The position numbers and the translations under genes were made by a program. Below are positions 25,619-34,884 of a DNA stretch of 64,000 bases, in pieces. The DNA is from Candidatus Merdivivens pullicola (GTDB taxonomy: Bacteria; Bacteroidota; Bacteroidia; Bacteroidales; UBA932), in contig JADIMA010000040.1 in NCBI GenBank assembly GCA_017694945.1, forward strand, positions 1-64,000, written 5' to 3'. Numbering within the stretch: position 1 is the stretch's first letter; the number at the start of each line of letters is the position of its first letter. Under the pieces are notes generated by a model. That model saw nothing but the letters and a program-made list of their open reading frames with translations, searched no databases and was not told the DNA's origin.

Positions 25619-25970
25619 ACGATTATCCGCAAAAATATCCCCTTGTATGGGAGAAAGTGCCTTCCGGCAGTATGCTCCGGGCATGGTGGCCTGAATCGTG
25701 CAACGGCATGAAGCGCACCAATGCCACGCCCCGACTTAATTTTTGTTTATACAACCCATTGTAAATCAGTAATAAACAACACGCACCACGAAAAATAAGT
25801 GTGGATTTCAAGGGCTTCCGAACCCCTCAGAATCCACACTTATAAAATATTGTTACAATAGTAATTCGCTATATATCAATATATTGTAATATCTTTGAAT
25901 TAAGTCGGGGCGTGGCCCAAAGAAGGCGTATCCGCTTATTCTTCAAGAGGTATTTTTGCGGATAATCATA
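25619..25970. mobile_element. MITE-like intergenic element, copy B (reverse orientation to copy A)
   Basis: Outer ends are GATTATCCGCAAAAATATCC (left) and GGTATTTTTGCGGATAATC (right). The inner inverted repeat is perfect over 19 bp: GCCACGCCCCGACTTAATT (25723-25741) against AATTAAGTCGGGGCGTGGC (25899-25917). The central stem AAGTGTGGATT / AATCCACACTT is an uninterrupted 11 bp. The reverse complement aligns with copy A from the left end to the inner right repeat; beyond that, the stretch between inner and outer right repeat differs in sequence and length. It lies between divergent genes and its right end may supply the -33 box for the TPR gene. Confidence 0.82.
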
Positions 25971-25987
25971 AAAAAAAATTATTTTTG
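25955..25987 (+). promoter_or_regulatory. Promoter of the TPR gene, partly formed by the end of element B
   Basis: TTTG within the terminal repeat (25955-25958), 21 nt, TATTTTTG (25980-25987). The -33 box is element sequence and the -7 box is just outside it. Confidence 0.5.
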
Positions 25988-26018
25988 CAATCCGGCTTGT
26001 GTGTTGCCGGTTAAAAAT

Positions 26019-28052
26019 ATGGATTCGGTTTGGAAATATATCATAGTCGCTTTCGCCGTGCTTTTTGCCGTGTGTCCGGAAGTGTCGGGGCAATATGATA
26101 CCGACAGGTTTTATCTGCGGGGTCGGCAGGCACTCATAGAAGGCAAGTATTCGACGGCGATAGAAAACTTCAATATTCTCGTCCGCCTTGATCCGGACAG
26201 TTACGAGACGTTTTTTTTCCGTGGCATAGCGAAATACAATCTTGGGGATTTCCGCGGGGCGCTGGATGACTTCGACATGGCTGTCGAAATCAATCCCGTC
26301 TATACGGATGCATATCATTATAAGGGCATTACCCTTAGCCGTATAGGCAAGTATGACGAGGCTCTTGAAAACATAAACGAGGCCGTTTCGCTCCGCCCTG
26401 GCTTTATTCCGCTGTATTTCAGCCGCGGTGTGACTTATTTCCTATCCCAGAGGTTTGAAGATGCGGTGCGGGATTTCAACCGTTTTATTGCGCAGGAACC
26501 GGACGAGGCGACGGCGTATCTCAACAGAGGGGCTTCCTATCTGTATCTCGGGGACACACTCAAGGCTTTGGATGATTATGACATGGCCATCAGGCTGGAC
26601 AGGTTCGATCCTGAAGGATATATCCGCAGAGGCAGGCTGTATGCAATGTCCGGACGGCAGCAGGACGCGCTGTCCGATATGGACAGGGCGATTTCACTCG
26701 ATACTTCCAATACTTTCGCGTATTTCAACAGGGCTATTCTCCGTTATGACAACAGGGACATACGCGGGGCAATGTCGGATTTGAACAGGGTTCTGGAGGA
26801 TGAACCGGGCAATGCACTGACGCTTTACAACCGCGGGCTTATCCGCGCCCAGGTGATGGATTACGAGGGGGCGTTGGACGATCTTGACAGGGTCATCGCC
26901 ATCAATCCCCGGAATGTGCTGGCTTATTTCAACAGGGCTTCGGTTTTCATTGAAATGGGCAGGTACTGGGATGCGATACACGATTATGACAAGGCGATAG
27001 AACTTTATCCGGATTTTGCCAAGGCGTACATGAACAGGTCTTACCTTAAGAACCTTATGGGGTTTGCCGCTGAATCAAGGAAAGATTACGAGACGGCCCA
27101 GAGCAAGATTGAAGAGTACCAGAAGAAGGTGAGTACCGCCGAAGGCGCTTCGGCTTTCGCAGATACGGCAAGGCAGTACAGTTCTTTGCTGAGTCTCGAT
27201 GCCGAGTTCGCGCAGCACGATTTCAATGACGAACTTTTGCAGTACAGGGACATCGATGTAAGGCTGAGGCCGATGTACAAGATAACCCCGGGGCAGAAAG
27301 CCCCATGGTCACGGTTGGACAAAGGCTATGAGAACCCGTCTGCTGATTCGTTGCTTGCCAGCCTGCCTTTCTCGGCAATAGTGTCCAATGGGGAGGACGG
27401 CGTCGGTGAGGCCGGTGAGAGATATTCCGATTTTCTTGAAGTCATCTCCAAAGATCTTTCTGAAAACAGGGGCGACCAGGCAATGGAACTTTTTGCGAAG
27501 GGGATACTGGAGTCGGAAGAACAGCAATTCAATTCCGCAATGGAAGACTATACCTCGGCAATAGAGTCGTCTTCGGATGCCTCAAACATCCTGCAGGCGA
27601 TGATTTACATGAACCGTGGCGCGCTCCAGGCGGATATGATAGAGTTCATTTCTTCCATGCAGCACAATGTGCAGGTGCTTACATTGGACAACAGCCGCAG
27701 CACGACTACGGCCCGGGTTCAGGATCAGACGATGAACAGGTATGATTACAGTGAGGCCATCGGGGACATGATCAAGGCGTCGATGCTTTATGGAGAATAT
27801 CCTTACATATTTTTCAATCTCGGCAATCTTTTCGTACTGTCGTCCGAACATACTGAGGCCATTGACAATTACACGCGGGCCATCGAACTCTTCCCTTATT
27901 TCGGAGATGCGTTCTTCAACCGCGGCCTTGTTCTGATATATCTGAAGGACAAGGAAAAAGGCTGCATCGACCTGTCAAAGGCAGGCGAACTCGGGATTGA
28001 CGATGCTTACAGCGTAATCAATAAATATTGCGAAGAGGAGCAACTGTTATAG
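26019..28052 (+). CDS. Exported tetratricopeptide-repeat protein
   Basis: A 677-residue protein from MDSVWKYIIVAFAVLFAVCPEVSGQ, a signal peptide. The track start is a TTG inside the repeat element and upstream of the likely transcription start, so it was rejected. At least nine TPR units of 34 residues run from about residue 25 to 345 (for example YHYKGITLSRIGKYDEALENINEAV, shown here as a pattern of A/G, Y and P-ending helices). A low-complexity linker follows, and a second group of TPRs lies at about 495-660. It is a protein-interaction scaffold in the periplasm or outer membrane; specific partner unknown. Its end overlaps the convergent nadE gene by 6 bp. Confidence 0.85.
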   Translation: MDSVWKYIIVAFAVLFAVCPEVSGQYDTDRFYLRGRQALIEGKYSTAIENFNILVRLDPDSYETFFFRGIAKYNLGDFRGALDDFDMAVEINPVYTDAYHYKGITLSRIGKYDEALENINEAVSLRPGFIPLYFSRGVTYFLSQRFEDAVRDFNRFIAQEPDEATAYLNRGASYLYLGDTLKALDDYDMAIRLDRFDPEGYIRRGRLYAMSGRQQDALSDMDRAISLDTSNTFAYFNRAILRYDNRDIRGAMSDLNRVLEDEPGNALTLYNRGLIRAQVMDYEGALDDLDRVIAINPRNVLAYFNRASVFIEMGRYWDAIHDYDKAIELYPDFAKAYMNRSYLKNLMGFAAESRKDYETAQSKIEEYQKKVSTAEGASAFADTARQYSSLLSLDAEFAQHDFNDELLQYRDIDVRLRPMYKITPGQKAPWSRLDKGYENPSADSLLASLPFSAIVSNGEDGVGEAGERYSDFLEVISKDLSENRGDQAMELFAKGILESEEQQFNSAMEDYTSAIESSSDASNILQAMIYMNRGALQADMIEFISSMQHNVQVLTLDNSRSTTTARVQDQTMNRYDYSEAIGDMIKASMLYGEYPYIFFNLGNLFVLSSEHTEAIDNYTRAIELFPYFGDAFFNRGLVLIYLKDKEKGCIDLSKAGELGIDDAYSVINKYCEEEQLL

Positions 28053-29993
28053 CCATTCGTCCGGGGAGGCATCGCTCGGCATCCTCCAGTCTCCACGTGG
28101 AGAGAGGGCTACCGAACCCACTTTAGGTGAATCGGGCATGCAGTTGCGTTTGAACTGCTGGGTGAAGAACCTTCTGATGAAGGTGCGCAGCCATTTTTCA
28201 ATGGTTTCGCTGTCGTATTTTCCGGAAAATGCGTGAACAGCGGTGTAGAGGATTTTTTCAGGGGTCTCTCCGAGACGCATGAAGTGGTAAAGGAAGAAAT
28301 CGTGCAGTTCGTAAGGCCCTATGATATCTTCGGTCTTCTGGCTTATTTCGCCTTTATCGCTTGCCGGAAGCAGTTCGGGGCTTATGGGAGTGTCGATGAT
28401 GTCGTAAATGATTTTACGGGCTTCCTGTTGTTTTCCGGGGATGGCTATGGATGCCATTCTGTTGTCGGCAATCCATTTTACCAGATGTATGACCAGGGTC
28501 TTCGGTATGCTTCCGTTGATGTTGTACATGGACATGTGGTCGCCGTTATATGTACACCATCCCAAGGCCGATTCGGACAAGTCTCCTGTTCCGATGACAA
28601 TGCCTCCGGTAAGATTGGCGATGTCCATGATGATCTGGGTCCTTTCCCGTGCCTGGGAGTTCTCGTATGCCGTGCCGCGATAGTCCTTTTCAAGTCCGAT
28701 GTCGGAAAAATGCTGTTCTACGGCGGAGGCTATGGGTATTTCCCTGGAGGAGATTCCCAGTGCCGCCATGAGGTCTGTAGCGTTGTTCTTCGTCCTTCCT
28801 GTCGTTCCGGGGCCCGGCATCGTCACTCCGATGATGTCTTTTCTGTCTTTTCCGAGAAAATCGTATGTGAGTGCCGTAATGAGCAGCGCGAGCGTACTGT
28901 CGAGTCCGCCGGATATGCCTATTACGGAAGTACGCGATTTGATTTTGTCTATTCTTGTCGCAAGACCGCAGACCTGGATTCCGATTATTTCCTCCATGCG
29001 TCTGTCCATTTCTTTGCCCGAAGGTATGAAAGGATGCTGGTCGATATGCCTTGAGAGACTTTGAGGATAGGCCGGGATTCCGAGTTCGATTGTTTCGTAC
29101 CCCTCCGTGAGCCTTGCGGTTACGCTGTCTTCCATATTGAATGACCCGGTTTTGCTCCGCATTGAAGATAGGAGTTCCAGGTCGGTGTCGGCGTAGGTTA
29201 TGGTTCCATTTTTATTGAAACGTTCGCCCGTGGCGATGATTTTTCCGTTTTCGGCTATCACGGTGTCGCCTGCAAATACCAGGTCGGAGGTGGACTCCCC
29301 GAAACCTGCCGATGCATAAATGTAGGATGATATGCAGCGTCCCGACTGCTGGGCAATCAGTTGCATCCTGTAATCGTGCTTGCCGGCAAGTTCGTTGCTT
29401 GCGGACGGGTTGGCGATGATGTCGGCGCCTGCCATGCATAAAATGGTCGAAGGCGGCAGGGGAGCCCACAGGTCTTCGCATATTTCCACGCCTATCGTGG
29501 CCTTGTCCAGACGGAAAAGGAATCCGGTGCCGAAGGGAATGCCTTCATTGCCGGCGTAAAATATCCTCTTGTTGGCGCTTAATCCTGCCGAGAACCATCT
29601 TTTTTCGTAGAATTCGCCATAATTCGGGATGTTGGACTTCGGTACTATTCCGGCAATCTTTCCGTTGAATATTACGATTGCGCAATTGAACAGCCGGTCG
29701 CAATATTTTACAGGCGCCCCGACTATTACGGCCGTTTTCATGCCGGATGTCGAGGCTGCTATTTCTGCTACTGACTTTTCCGCCGCGTCAAGCAGCCTTT
29801 TCTGATGGAACAGGTCTCCGCACGTGTAGCCTGTGACGGACAATTCGGGGAAAACCACAATGGCCGCATCGTTGGATGCTGCTTCATTGACGACGGCGAT
29901 TATCCTTTCGGCATTTTTTCCGCAATTGCCGAGTTCAACCGCCGGGGCGGCAGCCGCCACCCTGATATAACCGTGTCCGCCTATGTTTTCCAT
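28047..29993 (-). CDS. nadE: Glutamine-dependent NAD+ synthetase
   Basis: A 648-residue two-domain enzyme. The N-terminal nitrilase-type amidase (residues about 8-280) shows the Glu-Lys-Cys triad in FPELSVTGY, VPKSNIPNY and VEICEDLWAP. The C-terminal ATP-pyrophosphatase domain (about 320-600) has the P-loop GISGGLDSTLAL, then GTGDLSESALGW. It uses ammonia from glutamine, channelled between domains, to convert nicotinic-acid adenine dinucleotide to NAD+. It stands alone between convergent and tandem neighbours. Confidence 0.97.
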   Translation of the reverse strand: MENIGGHGYIRVAAAAPAVELGNCGKNAERIIAVVNEAASNDAAIVVFPELSVTGYTCGDLFHQKRLLDAAEKSVAEIAASTSGMKTAVIVGAPVKYCDRLFNCAIVIFNGKIAGIVPKSNIPNYGEFYEKRWFSAGLSANKRIFYAGNEGIPFGTGFLFRLDKATIGVEICEDLWAPLPPSTILCMAGADIIANPSASNELAGKHDYRMQLIAQQSGRCISSYIYASAGFGESTSDLVFAGDTVIAENGKIIATGERFNKNGTITYADTDLELLSSMRSKTGSFNMEDSVTARLTEGYETIELGIPAYPQSLSRHIDQHPFIPSGKEMDRRMEEIIGIQVCGLATRIDKIKSRTSVIGISGGLDSTLALLITALTYDFLGKDRKDIIGVTMPGPGTTGRTKNNATDLMAALGISSREIPIASAVEQHFSDIGLEKDYRGTAYENSQARERTQIIMDIANLTGGIVIGTGDLSESALGWCTYNGDHMSMYNINGSIPKTLVIHLVKWIADNRMASIAIPGKQQEARKIIYDIIDTPISPELLPASDKGEISQKTEDIIGPYELHDFFLYHFMRLGETPEKILYTAVHAFSGKYDSETIEKWLRTFIRRFFTQQFKRNCMPDSPKVGSVALSPRGDWRMPSDASPDEWL

Positions 29994-30005
29994 TACGCAG
30001 AAGTG

Positions 30006-30347
30006 CTACAGTTCGTCGAAATCGACATTTGAAAAATCATTCCCCTGTTCTTCCTTGGTTTCCGGGGCGAGATTCCTGATATATTCTATCACTTCTTCCA
30101 GTCCCTGGGCGAATTTTTCAAAATCTTCCTTGTACAGGAAAATCTTGTGTTTGTCGTAAGTGGCCCTTCCTCCGAAGTCCATTTTCCGTTTGCTTTCGGT
30201 GATGGTGATGTAATAATCATTTCCTTTCGTGGCCTTGACATCAAAGAAATATGTGCGTTTTCCGGCCCTTATAGGTTTTGAAAAAACATCGTCGCTTCCA
30301 CGTTCTGTCGCCGCAGTATTATCGGTCTCGTCAAAATACATTTTCAA
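30006..30347 (-). CDS. PUR-alpha-like nucleic-acid-binding protein (DUF3276)
   Basis: A 113-residue protein. The core RAGKRTYFFDVKATKGNDYYITITESK, split here by eye into two beta strands, plus KIFLYKEDFEKFAQGLEEVIEYI is the single PUR repeat (beta-beta-beta-beta-alpha) seen in bacterial PUR-alpha proteins. These bind single-stranded DNA or RNA. An acidic tail follows (EEQGNDFSNVDFDEL). The start could be Met1 or Met3. The gene lies 12 bp before nadE on the same strand, so they may share a transcript. Confidence 0.88.
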   Translation of the reverse strand: MKMYFDETDNTAATERGSDDVFSKPIRAGKRTYFFDVKATKGNDYYITITESKRKMDFGGRATYDKHKIFLYKEDFEKFAQGLEEVIEYIRNLAPETKEEQGNDFSNVDFDEL

Positions 30348-30398
30348 AAAAATTTATTAAATCTTCGCGAAGATAAATTATTTTCTTGATAAGAGTGC

Positions 30399-30406
30399 TA
30401 TATTTG
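30399..30406 (+). promoter_or_regulatory. -7 promoter box for nusB
   Basis: TATATTTG, a full -7 match, 20 nt before the nusB start. The -33 region is weak. Confidence 0.45.
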
Positions 30407-30426
30407 CAAAAATTTATTGACAAGAA

Positions 30427-31386
30427 ATGCTAAACAGACGTATTTTGCGCGTTAAAGCCTTCAAAGTGTTGTATGGCAATGTATATTCGGGCTCGAAATC
30501 TATCGTCGCCGCAGAAAAGGAATTGCTCATGTCGTGTGAGAAATGCAGGGATCTTTATCTGTTTATGCTTAATCTTTCAAGGGCATTGAGGGCGGCCGAA
30601 GGCGAGTCTCTTACATCGAGGAAGAACAAACTGGTGCCTACCGAAGAAGACCTGAATCCGAATACGAAATTTTTCGACAACCGTTTTACCGAAATACTTG
30701 GAAACAACGTGGATTTCGTCAAGATCTGCGAAAAGAAAGGGCTTGTCTGGACGGAGTACGACTCTTTTGTGCGCCGTCTGCTGAAAACCGTGTCGGGGCG
30801 TGATTATTTCCGGGAATACATGGATTCCGAGGTCTGCTCGCTTGCCGAGGACTGCGACCTTTTCGTGAAGATTTATGAAAACGAGTTGGAGGACAATGAA
30901 GACTTGCAGCAGATTCTTGAAGACATGTCGGTGTATTGGATAGATGATCTGGGCTATGTCCTCGGGATGATTATCCGGACTCTGAAGTCTCTGAAGAAAG
31001 GTGAAACCTTTTCCGTTCCTCCCGTTTTCCAGGGCGTCGGCGGTGTCGATGAGGATGTCGAGGACGACAGGGCCTATGCCTTGAAACTGATTGATTATGC
31101 AATGGCCAATTACGACACTCTTTTCAGGCAGATTTCGGAAAGCACGAAAAACTGGGATTCAGACAGGCTGGTGTCCACCGACATAGTTCTGATCGTCACA
31201 GGTCTTTCAGAGGCCATCGCCTTTCCGAGCATCCCCGTAAAGGTGACGATTAACGAATATGTGGAGATATCCAAATATTACAGTACCTCCAACAGCCGCG
31301 TGTTTGTGAACGGCCTTCTGGACAGGCTTATCCAGAAAGGGCTCGAGGATGGCACCATAGTGAAAAGCGGCAAGGGGCTTTTGTAA
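30427..31386 (+). CDS. nusB: Transcription antitermination protein NusB, long Bacteroidota form
   Basis: A 319-residue protein, about twice the length of E. coli NusB. The NusB fold is recognisable at the start (MLNRRILRVKAFKVLYGNVYS) and in the C-terminal half, where DIVLIVTGLSEAIAFPSIPVKVTINEYVEISKYYSTSNSRVFVNGLLDRL contains the family motif INEYVEISKYYST. The extra central segment is typical of the phylum. NusB with S10 binds boxA RNA in rRNA operons. It is first of a run nusB - yajC - ybbR - coaE. Confidence 0.93.
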   Translation: MLNRRILRVKAFKVLYGNVYSGSKSIVAAEKELLMSCEKCRDLYLFMLNLSRALRAAEGESLTSRKNKLVPTEEDLNPNTKFFDNRFTEILGNNVDFVKICEKKGLVWTEYDSFVRRLLKTVSGRDYFREYMDSEVCSLAEDCDLFVKIYENELEDNEDLQQILEDMSVYWIDDLGYVLGMIIRTLKSLKKGETFSVPPVFQGVGGVDEDVEDDRAYALKLIDYAMANYDTLFRQISESTKNWDSDRLVSTDIVLIVTGLSEAIAFPSIPVKVTINEYVEISKYYSTSNSRVFVNGLLDRLIQKGLEDGTIVKSGKGLL

Positions 31387-31426
31387 ACGAAGAGCAATTG
31401 ATTATTAACTTAATATTATTTTTAAA

Positions 31427-31738
31427 ATGAATTTTTTGACATTACTTCAGGCGTCATCCGGACAAAGCGGCAGCGGTTGGATGTCCATAGCCATGATCGT
31501 ACTCATTTTCGTAGTGATGTATTTCTTCATGATTCGTCCGCAGCAGAAAAAACAGAAGGAGCTCAACCAGTTCCGTGCTTCCTTGAAAAAAGGTGACAAG
31601 ATTGTGACCGTGGGCGGCATCTATGGCGTGGTTTCAGAAGTCAGGGATGACAAACTGGTCGTGGAAATTGACTCTAACGTGAAAATCCTTGTGGACAAGT
31701 CGGCGGTCGTAAAGGATATGGCCGACACTCAGAGATAA
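31427..31738 (+). CDS. yajC: Preprotein translocase accessory subunit YajC
   Basis: A 103-residue protein with one N-terminal membrane helix (about residues 18-37), then FMIRPQQKKQKELNQFRASL and KKGDKIVTVGGIYGVV, the YajC signature. It associates with SecDF-YidC at the inner membrane; secDF is not in view. Confidence 0.95.
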   Translation: MNFLTLLQASSGQSGSGWMSIAMIVLIFVVMYFFMIRPQQKKQKELNQFRASLKKGDKIVTVGGIYGVVSEVRDDKLVVEIDSNVKILVDKSAVVKDMADTQR

Positions 31739-31748
31739 TTGCAGGGAA

Positions 31749-32717
31749 ATGTTCAGGAATCTCATAAGAAGATTCAAAAATAGAGAGAGGAGGGATTGGC
31801 ATGTATTGTTGTTGTCCCTCCTTTTGGCCTTTTTCGTGTGGCTGATTTATACTTTGTCCGGGGAATATTCGGCTTTTCTCGAATACGAACTTGTTGCACG
31901 TTCGGAAATCCCGGGCCATTCTGACAAGTCTTCTACTTCGGCCACCATGATTATAAGAGGGAAGGCGAACGGTTTCTATATAATTCGCCGCAGGATTTAC
32001 AAGTCGGTGCCGATGGAGATTCAGGTGTCCCCTGAATTGTGGAAGAAATCGGAAACAGACGATGAACTGTATTATCTTACGGAAGACGCCTTGAGGGAAC
32101 TCATGCCGTCGATAGGCCTGCAGAATATAGAACTCGAATATTTCGTGACGAGCCGTCTTGAATTCCGCTTCATGGAGGAGGAGTACAAAAAAGTCCCGGT
32201 TATACCCAATGTAATGGCTACTTTCCGTCCTCAGTACATGCAGACAGGGGATGTAAGGGTGGAGCCGGATTCCGTCCTGGTATATGGCGCGGCGGCTGAT
32301 TTGTCAAGGGTGAACTATGTGAATACGGAGGCGGTTTATGCCGACAACCTCAATGCCGATGAGGACGGGGTCACTTCTCTGATATCTCCGAACGGCCTCA
32401 GACTGTCGGAAAAACTCGTGCATTATTCCATTTCTGTTTCCAGATATGTCGAGATGAAGACCCAGGTGCAACTGTCGGTAGCCAATCTTCCGGCAGGGGA
32501 GAGGGCGCTTCTGCTCCCTTCGCGTGTTACAGTCATTTATCGCGTACCGTTCCCTTATCAGAATCCGGATGATCTCGGTTTTTCTGCAGGCATAGACTAT
32601 AACGATGTTTCGAGAATGAGCGGGATGGAGATGCCCGTAAGGCTTTTCAGTGCGCCGGAAGGTGTGCTTTCCTACAGATTCGAGCCGGCCACAGTTGATT
32701 TTATCGAACATGAATAG
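31749..32717 (+). CDS. YbbR-domain membrane-anchored protein
   Basis: A 322-residue protein. One membrane helix near the N-terminus (about residues 19-38, HVLLLSLLLAFFVWLIYTLS) is followed by exported beta-rich sequence. YbbR-like repeats are suggested by MEIQVSPELWK, KVPVIPNVMATFRPQYMQTGDVRVEPDSVLVYGA and the QVQLSVANLPAG strand. In Firmicutes, YbbR proteins (CdaR) regulate the diadenylate cyclase CdaA; a c-di-AMP phosphodiesterase is encoded elsewhere in this window, so that signal is relevant to this organism. Regulatory function here is inference. It overlaps coaE by 8 bp. Confidence 0.82.
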   Translation: MFRNLIRRFKNRERRDWHVLLLSLLLAFFVWLIYTLSGEYSAFLEYELVARSEIPGHSDKSSTSATMIIRGKANGFYIIRRRIYKSVPMEIQVSPELWKKSETDDELYYLTEDALRELMPSIGLQNIELEYFVTSRLEFRFMEEEYKKVPVIPNVMATFRPQYMQTGDVRVEPDSVLVYGAAADLSRVNYVNTEAVYADNLNADEDGVTSLISPNGLRLSEKLVHYSISVSRYVEMKTQVQLSVANLPAGERALLLPSRVTVIYRVPFPYQNPDDLGFSAGIDYNDVSRMSGMEMPVRLFSAPEGVLSYRFEPATVDFIEHE

Positions 32718-33309
32718 CGGGTGCAGCGTGCTTGCCGTGACTGGCGGGATAGGAGCCGGGAAAAGTCACGTGTGCCGGATTTTTTCTTCAAGGCACGGTA
32801 TTCCGGTATATGATTCGGATTCGCATGCCAAATCTTTGTACGATACTGATCCAGTCCTGTTGGACAAGGTCAGGATGATTGCCGGCAATGACATAATTTC
32901 CGGCGACGGGAAACTTCTGCGTTCCGTGCTTGCAGCAAAGATATTCAATGACGCTTCCATGCTTTCGCGTGTGGAGGCGGAGGTGTTTCCCGCCGTGATG
33001 CGGGATTTTTACAACTGGAAGGCCCGTGTGGAAGGCTCAGTGCGTTTTGTCATAATAGAGTCGGCCATCTTCCTTGCAAAGCCTATTCTTTATCCCATGG
33101 CGGATAAAGTGCTTTACGTTGACGCCCCTTTGGAATTGAGGATAGCGCGTGTAATGCGTCGCGACGGCGTCGCGCGTGATGCGGTATTCGAGCGGATTTC
33201 AAACCAGCCTCCGGTCGATCTGTCGAATGCTTCCTGGATTATTGATACTTCTCTCGGACAGGAAAGCATAGAAAAATCAGTCGAGGACATAGTGGCTTCC
33301 TTTTCATGA
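32710..33309 (+). CDS. coaE: Dephospho-CoA kinase
   Basis: A 199-residue protein from MNSGCSVLAVTGGIGAGKS; the longer track start lies inside ybbR and adds residues without family character. Walker A GGIGAGKSHV, the substrate Asp in YDSDSHAKSLY, the VESAIF-like IESAIFLAKP, and the lid VMRRDGVARDAVFERISNQ are all present. It phosphorylates dephospho-CoA to CoA, the last biosynthetic step. The last codons (TTCATGA) run into a degenerate copy of the intergenic element. Confidence 0.95.
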   Translation: MNSGCSVLAVTGGIGAGKSHVCRIFSSRHGIPVYDSDSHAKSLYDTDPVLLDKVRMIAGNDIISGDGKLLRSVLAAKIFNDASMLSRVEAEVFPAVMRDFYNWKARVEGSVRFVIIESAIFLAKPILYPMADKVLYVDAPLELRIARVMRRDGVARDAVFERISNQPPVDLSNASWIIDTSLGQESIEKSVEDIVASFS

Positions 33310-33388
33310 AGAATAGCCGGATATGCCTTATTCGGGACACGGCACGGCTATGGAAATATCGGGGTGATTTTGCGGATAATCAATAAAA
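33306..33388. repeat. Degenerate, internally deleted third copy of the MITE-like element
   Basis: GAAGAATAGCCGGATATGCC (33306-33325) matches the left flank of copies A and B (GAAGAATAAGCGGATACGCC in B reversed) with three differences. It continues CTTATTCGGGACACGGCACG, a decayed inner repeat. After a short unrelated stretch comes the right terminal repeat, GGGGTGATTTTGCGGATAAT. The core with the hairpin is missing. It overlaps the coaE stop codon. Confidence 0.65.
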
Positions 33389-33428
33389 AAACACTGTTCC
33401 ATGCGGAGCCGCCCGGAACAGTGTTTTT
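33389..33428. terminator. Bidirectional terminator between coaE and nuoN
   Basis: AAACACTGTTCC / GGAACAGTGTTT with a 14-nt loop (ATGCGGAGCCGCCC), T-run on the + side and A-run on the other. It would end coaE and the nuo operon from opposite sides. Confidence 0.85.
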
Positions 33429-33443
33429 TATGCGATGTCGTGG

Positions 33444-34883
33444 TTACATCCCGAATGAGAACATGTTGATGCAGTCATATACCGAACTTACTATACCAAG
33501 CGCAAGTACGCCGCAAAGGCAGATTGCCAGGCCGATTCGGGTGCTGCAATCGCTTTTGAACGCTGCTATCGGGCTGTCGTTCTTGTTAATGAACATTGCT
33601 TTCACAACAAGCAGGTAGTAGTAGAGTGAAATCACCGTGTTGATAAGGGCGATGAAGACAAGTACGTGGAAGCCCTGTTCGAATGCGGCTGCAAATATGA
33701 AGAATTTTGAGAAGAACCCGGCGAATGGAGGTATTCCGGCCAATGAGAACAATGCAAGCATCATGATGACTGCAAGTTTCGGGTTGGTCTTGTAGAGTCC
33801 GTTGTAGTCGTCCATTCCCACCTTTCCGCCGCTGTTCTGCTCTACCGTGCCGATTACTCCGAACGCGGCAAGATTTGCAGCAAGATATACAAGTACGTAG
33901 AATATGAGAGATGTCATGCCGATCGCACTGCCGCTTATTACGGCGAGCATGATGTATCCTGCCTGGGAAATGGATGAAAACGCAAGGAAGCGTTTAAGGT
34001 TTTTCTGCCGTATGGCGAAGAGGTTGGCTACAGTGATACTGAGGACAATCACTATCCAAAGCATCAGTTGCCAGTCCTTGACCATCGGTGCGAATACCTT
34101 CATCAGCACCACCATCAGTGCGAAGGATGCTGCTCCTTTGGATATTACCGACAGGTATGATGTCACCGATGTAGGGGCTCCCTGGTATGTGTCGGCTGTC
34201 CAGAGATGGAAAGGCACAAGCGAAATCTTGAAGCCCAGGCCGGAGAAGAAGAACACCATTGCCATTATCTGGAGCGCGCTGCCGTCTATCTTTGAAACCA
34301 TGTCGTCGAAATACAGGGTTCCGCATGTGCCGTAGAAAAACGATATGCCGAAGAGCATCAGTCCGCTTGCGAACAGTGCGCTTAGGATGTATTTGGCACC
34401 TGCTTCGGCCGAGTTGTTCTTGTACTTGTCAAAGGCTACAAGGCAGGCCATAGGTACCGACGCCAGTTCCATCCCTATGAAAAACATCAGGAAATGTCCT
34501 GCGCTTATCATGAAATACATGCCGAGGAGGGTGGACAGCGTAAGCACATAGAACTCCCCTCTCTTGAACTCGGTGTCTTCGCGCCTGAGCCAACTGTCAG
34601 CCTGTAGAAAGACAATCAGGGTTCCTGCGGCGAGTATGCCTTTTACTATGTTGAATATCGGCGTATATACGAACATGCCGCCGAAGATTTCACCTTCGCC
34701 GCTGTTGTACGGAACTATTGTGGCGGCAACGAAAACAGCCATCAGCACGCACATCAGAGGATGGAAAAAGCGGCGTCCGCGTTTTCCGGCAATCAAATCA
34801 TAAAGGAAAGCCAGTATTATGACCGCTATTAGGGCGATTTCCGCATACATGTATGTGAATATCTGTGAAAGGTCTATATTCAT
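33444..34883 (-). CDS. nuoN: NADH-quinone oxidoreductase subunit N
   Basis: A 479-residue, about 14-helix antiporter-like membrane subunit. Typical stretches are [30 protein letters not shown], here read as the conserved Lys and HLWTPDVY-like motif, and [17 protein letters not shown]. Last gene of the nuo operon, 2 bp after nuoM. It forms part of the distal proton-pumping arm in the inner membrane. Confidence 0.96.
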   Translation of the reverse strand: MNIDLSQIFTYMYAEIALIAVIILAFLYDLIAGKRGRRFFHPLMCVLMAVFVAATIVPYNSGEGEIFGGMFVYTPIFNIVKGILAAGTLIVFLQADSWLRREDTEFKRGEFYVLTLSTLLGMYFMISAGHFLMFFIGMELASVPMACLVAFDKYKNNSAEAGAKYILSALFASGLMLFGISFFYGTCGTLYFDDMVSKIDGSALQIMAMVFFFSGLGFKISLVPFHLWTADTYQGAPTSVTSYLSVISKGAASFALMVVLMKVFAPMVKDWQLMLWIVIVLSITVANLFAIRQKNLKRFLAFSSISQAGYIMLAVISGSAIGMTSLIFYVLVYLAANLAAFGVIGTVEQNSGGKVGMDDYNGLYKTNPKLAVIMMLALFSLAGIPPFAGFFSKFFIFAAAFEQGFHVLVFIALINTVISLYYYLLVVKAMFINKNDSPIAAFKSDCSTRIGLAICLCGVLALGIVSSVYDCINMFSFGM

Positions 34884-34884
34884 T

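Noticed and set aside
25956-26018. Upstream start (TTG) for the TPR gene offered by the ORF track
   Set aside because: It lies in the terminal repeat of element B and upstream of the likely -7 box; the start at 26019 gives a proper signal peptide.
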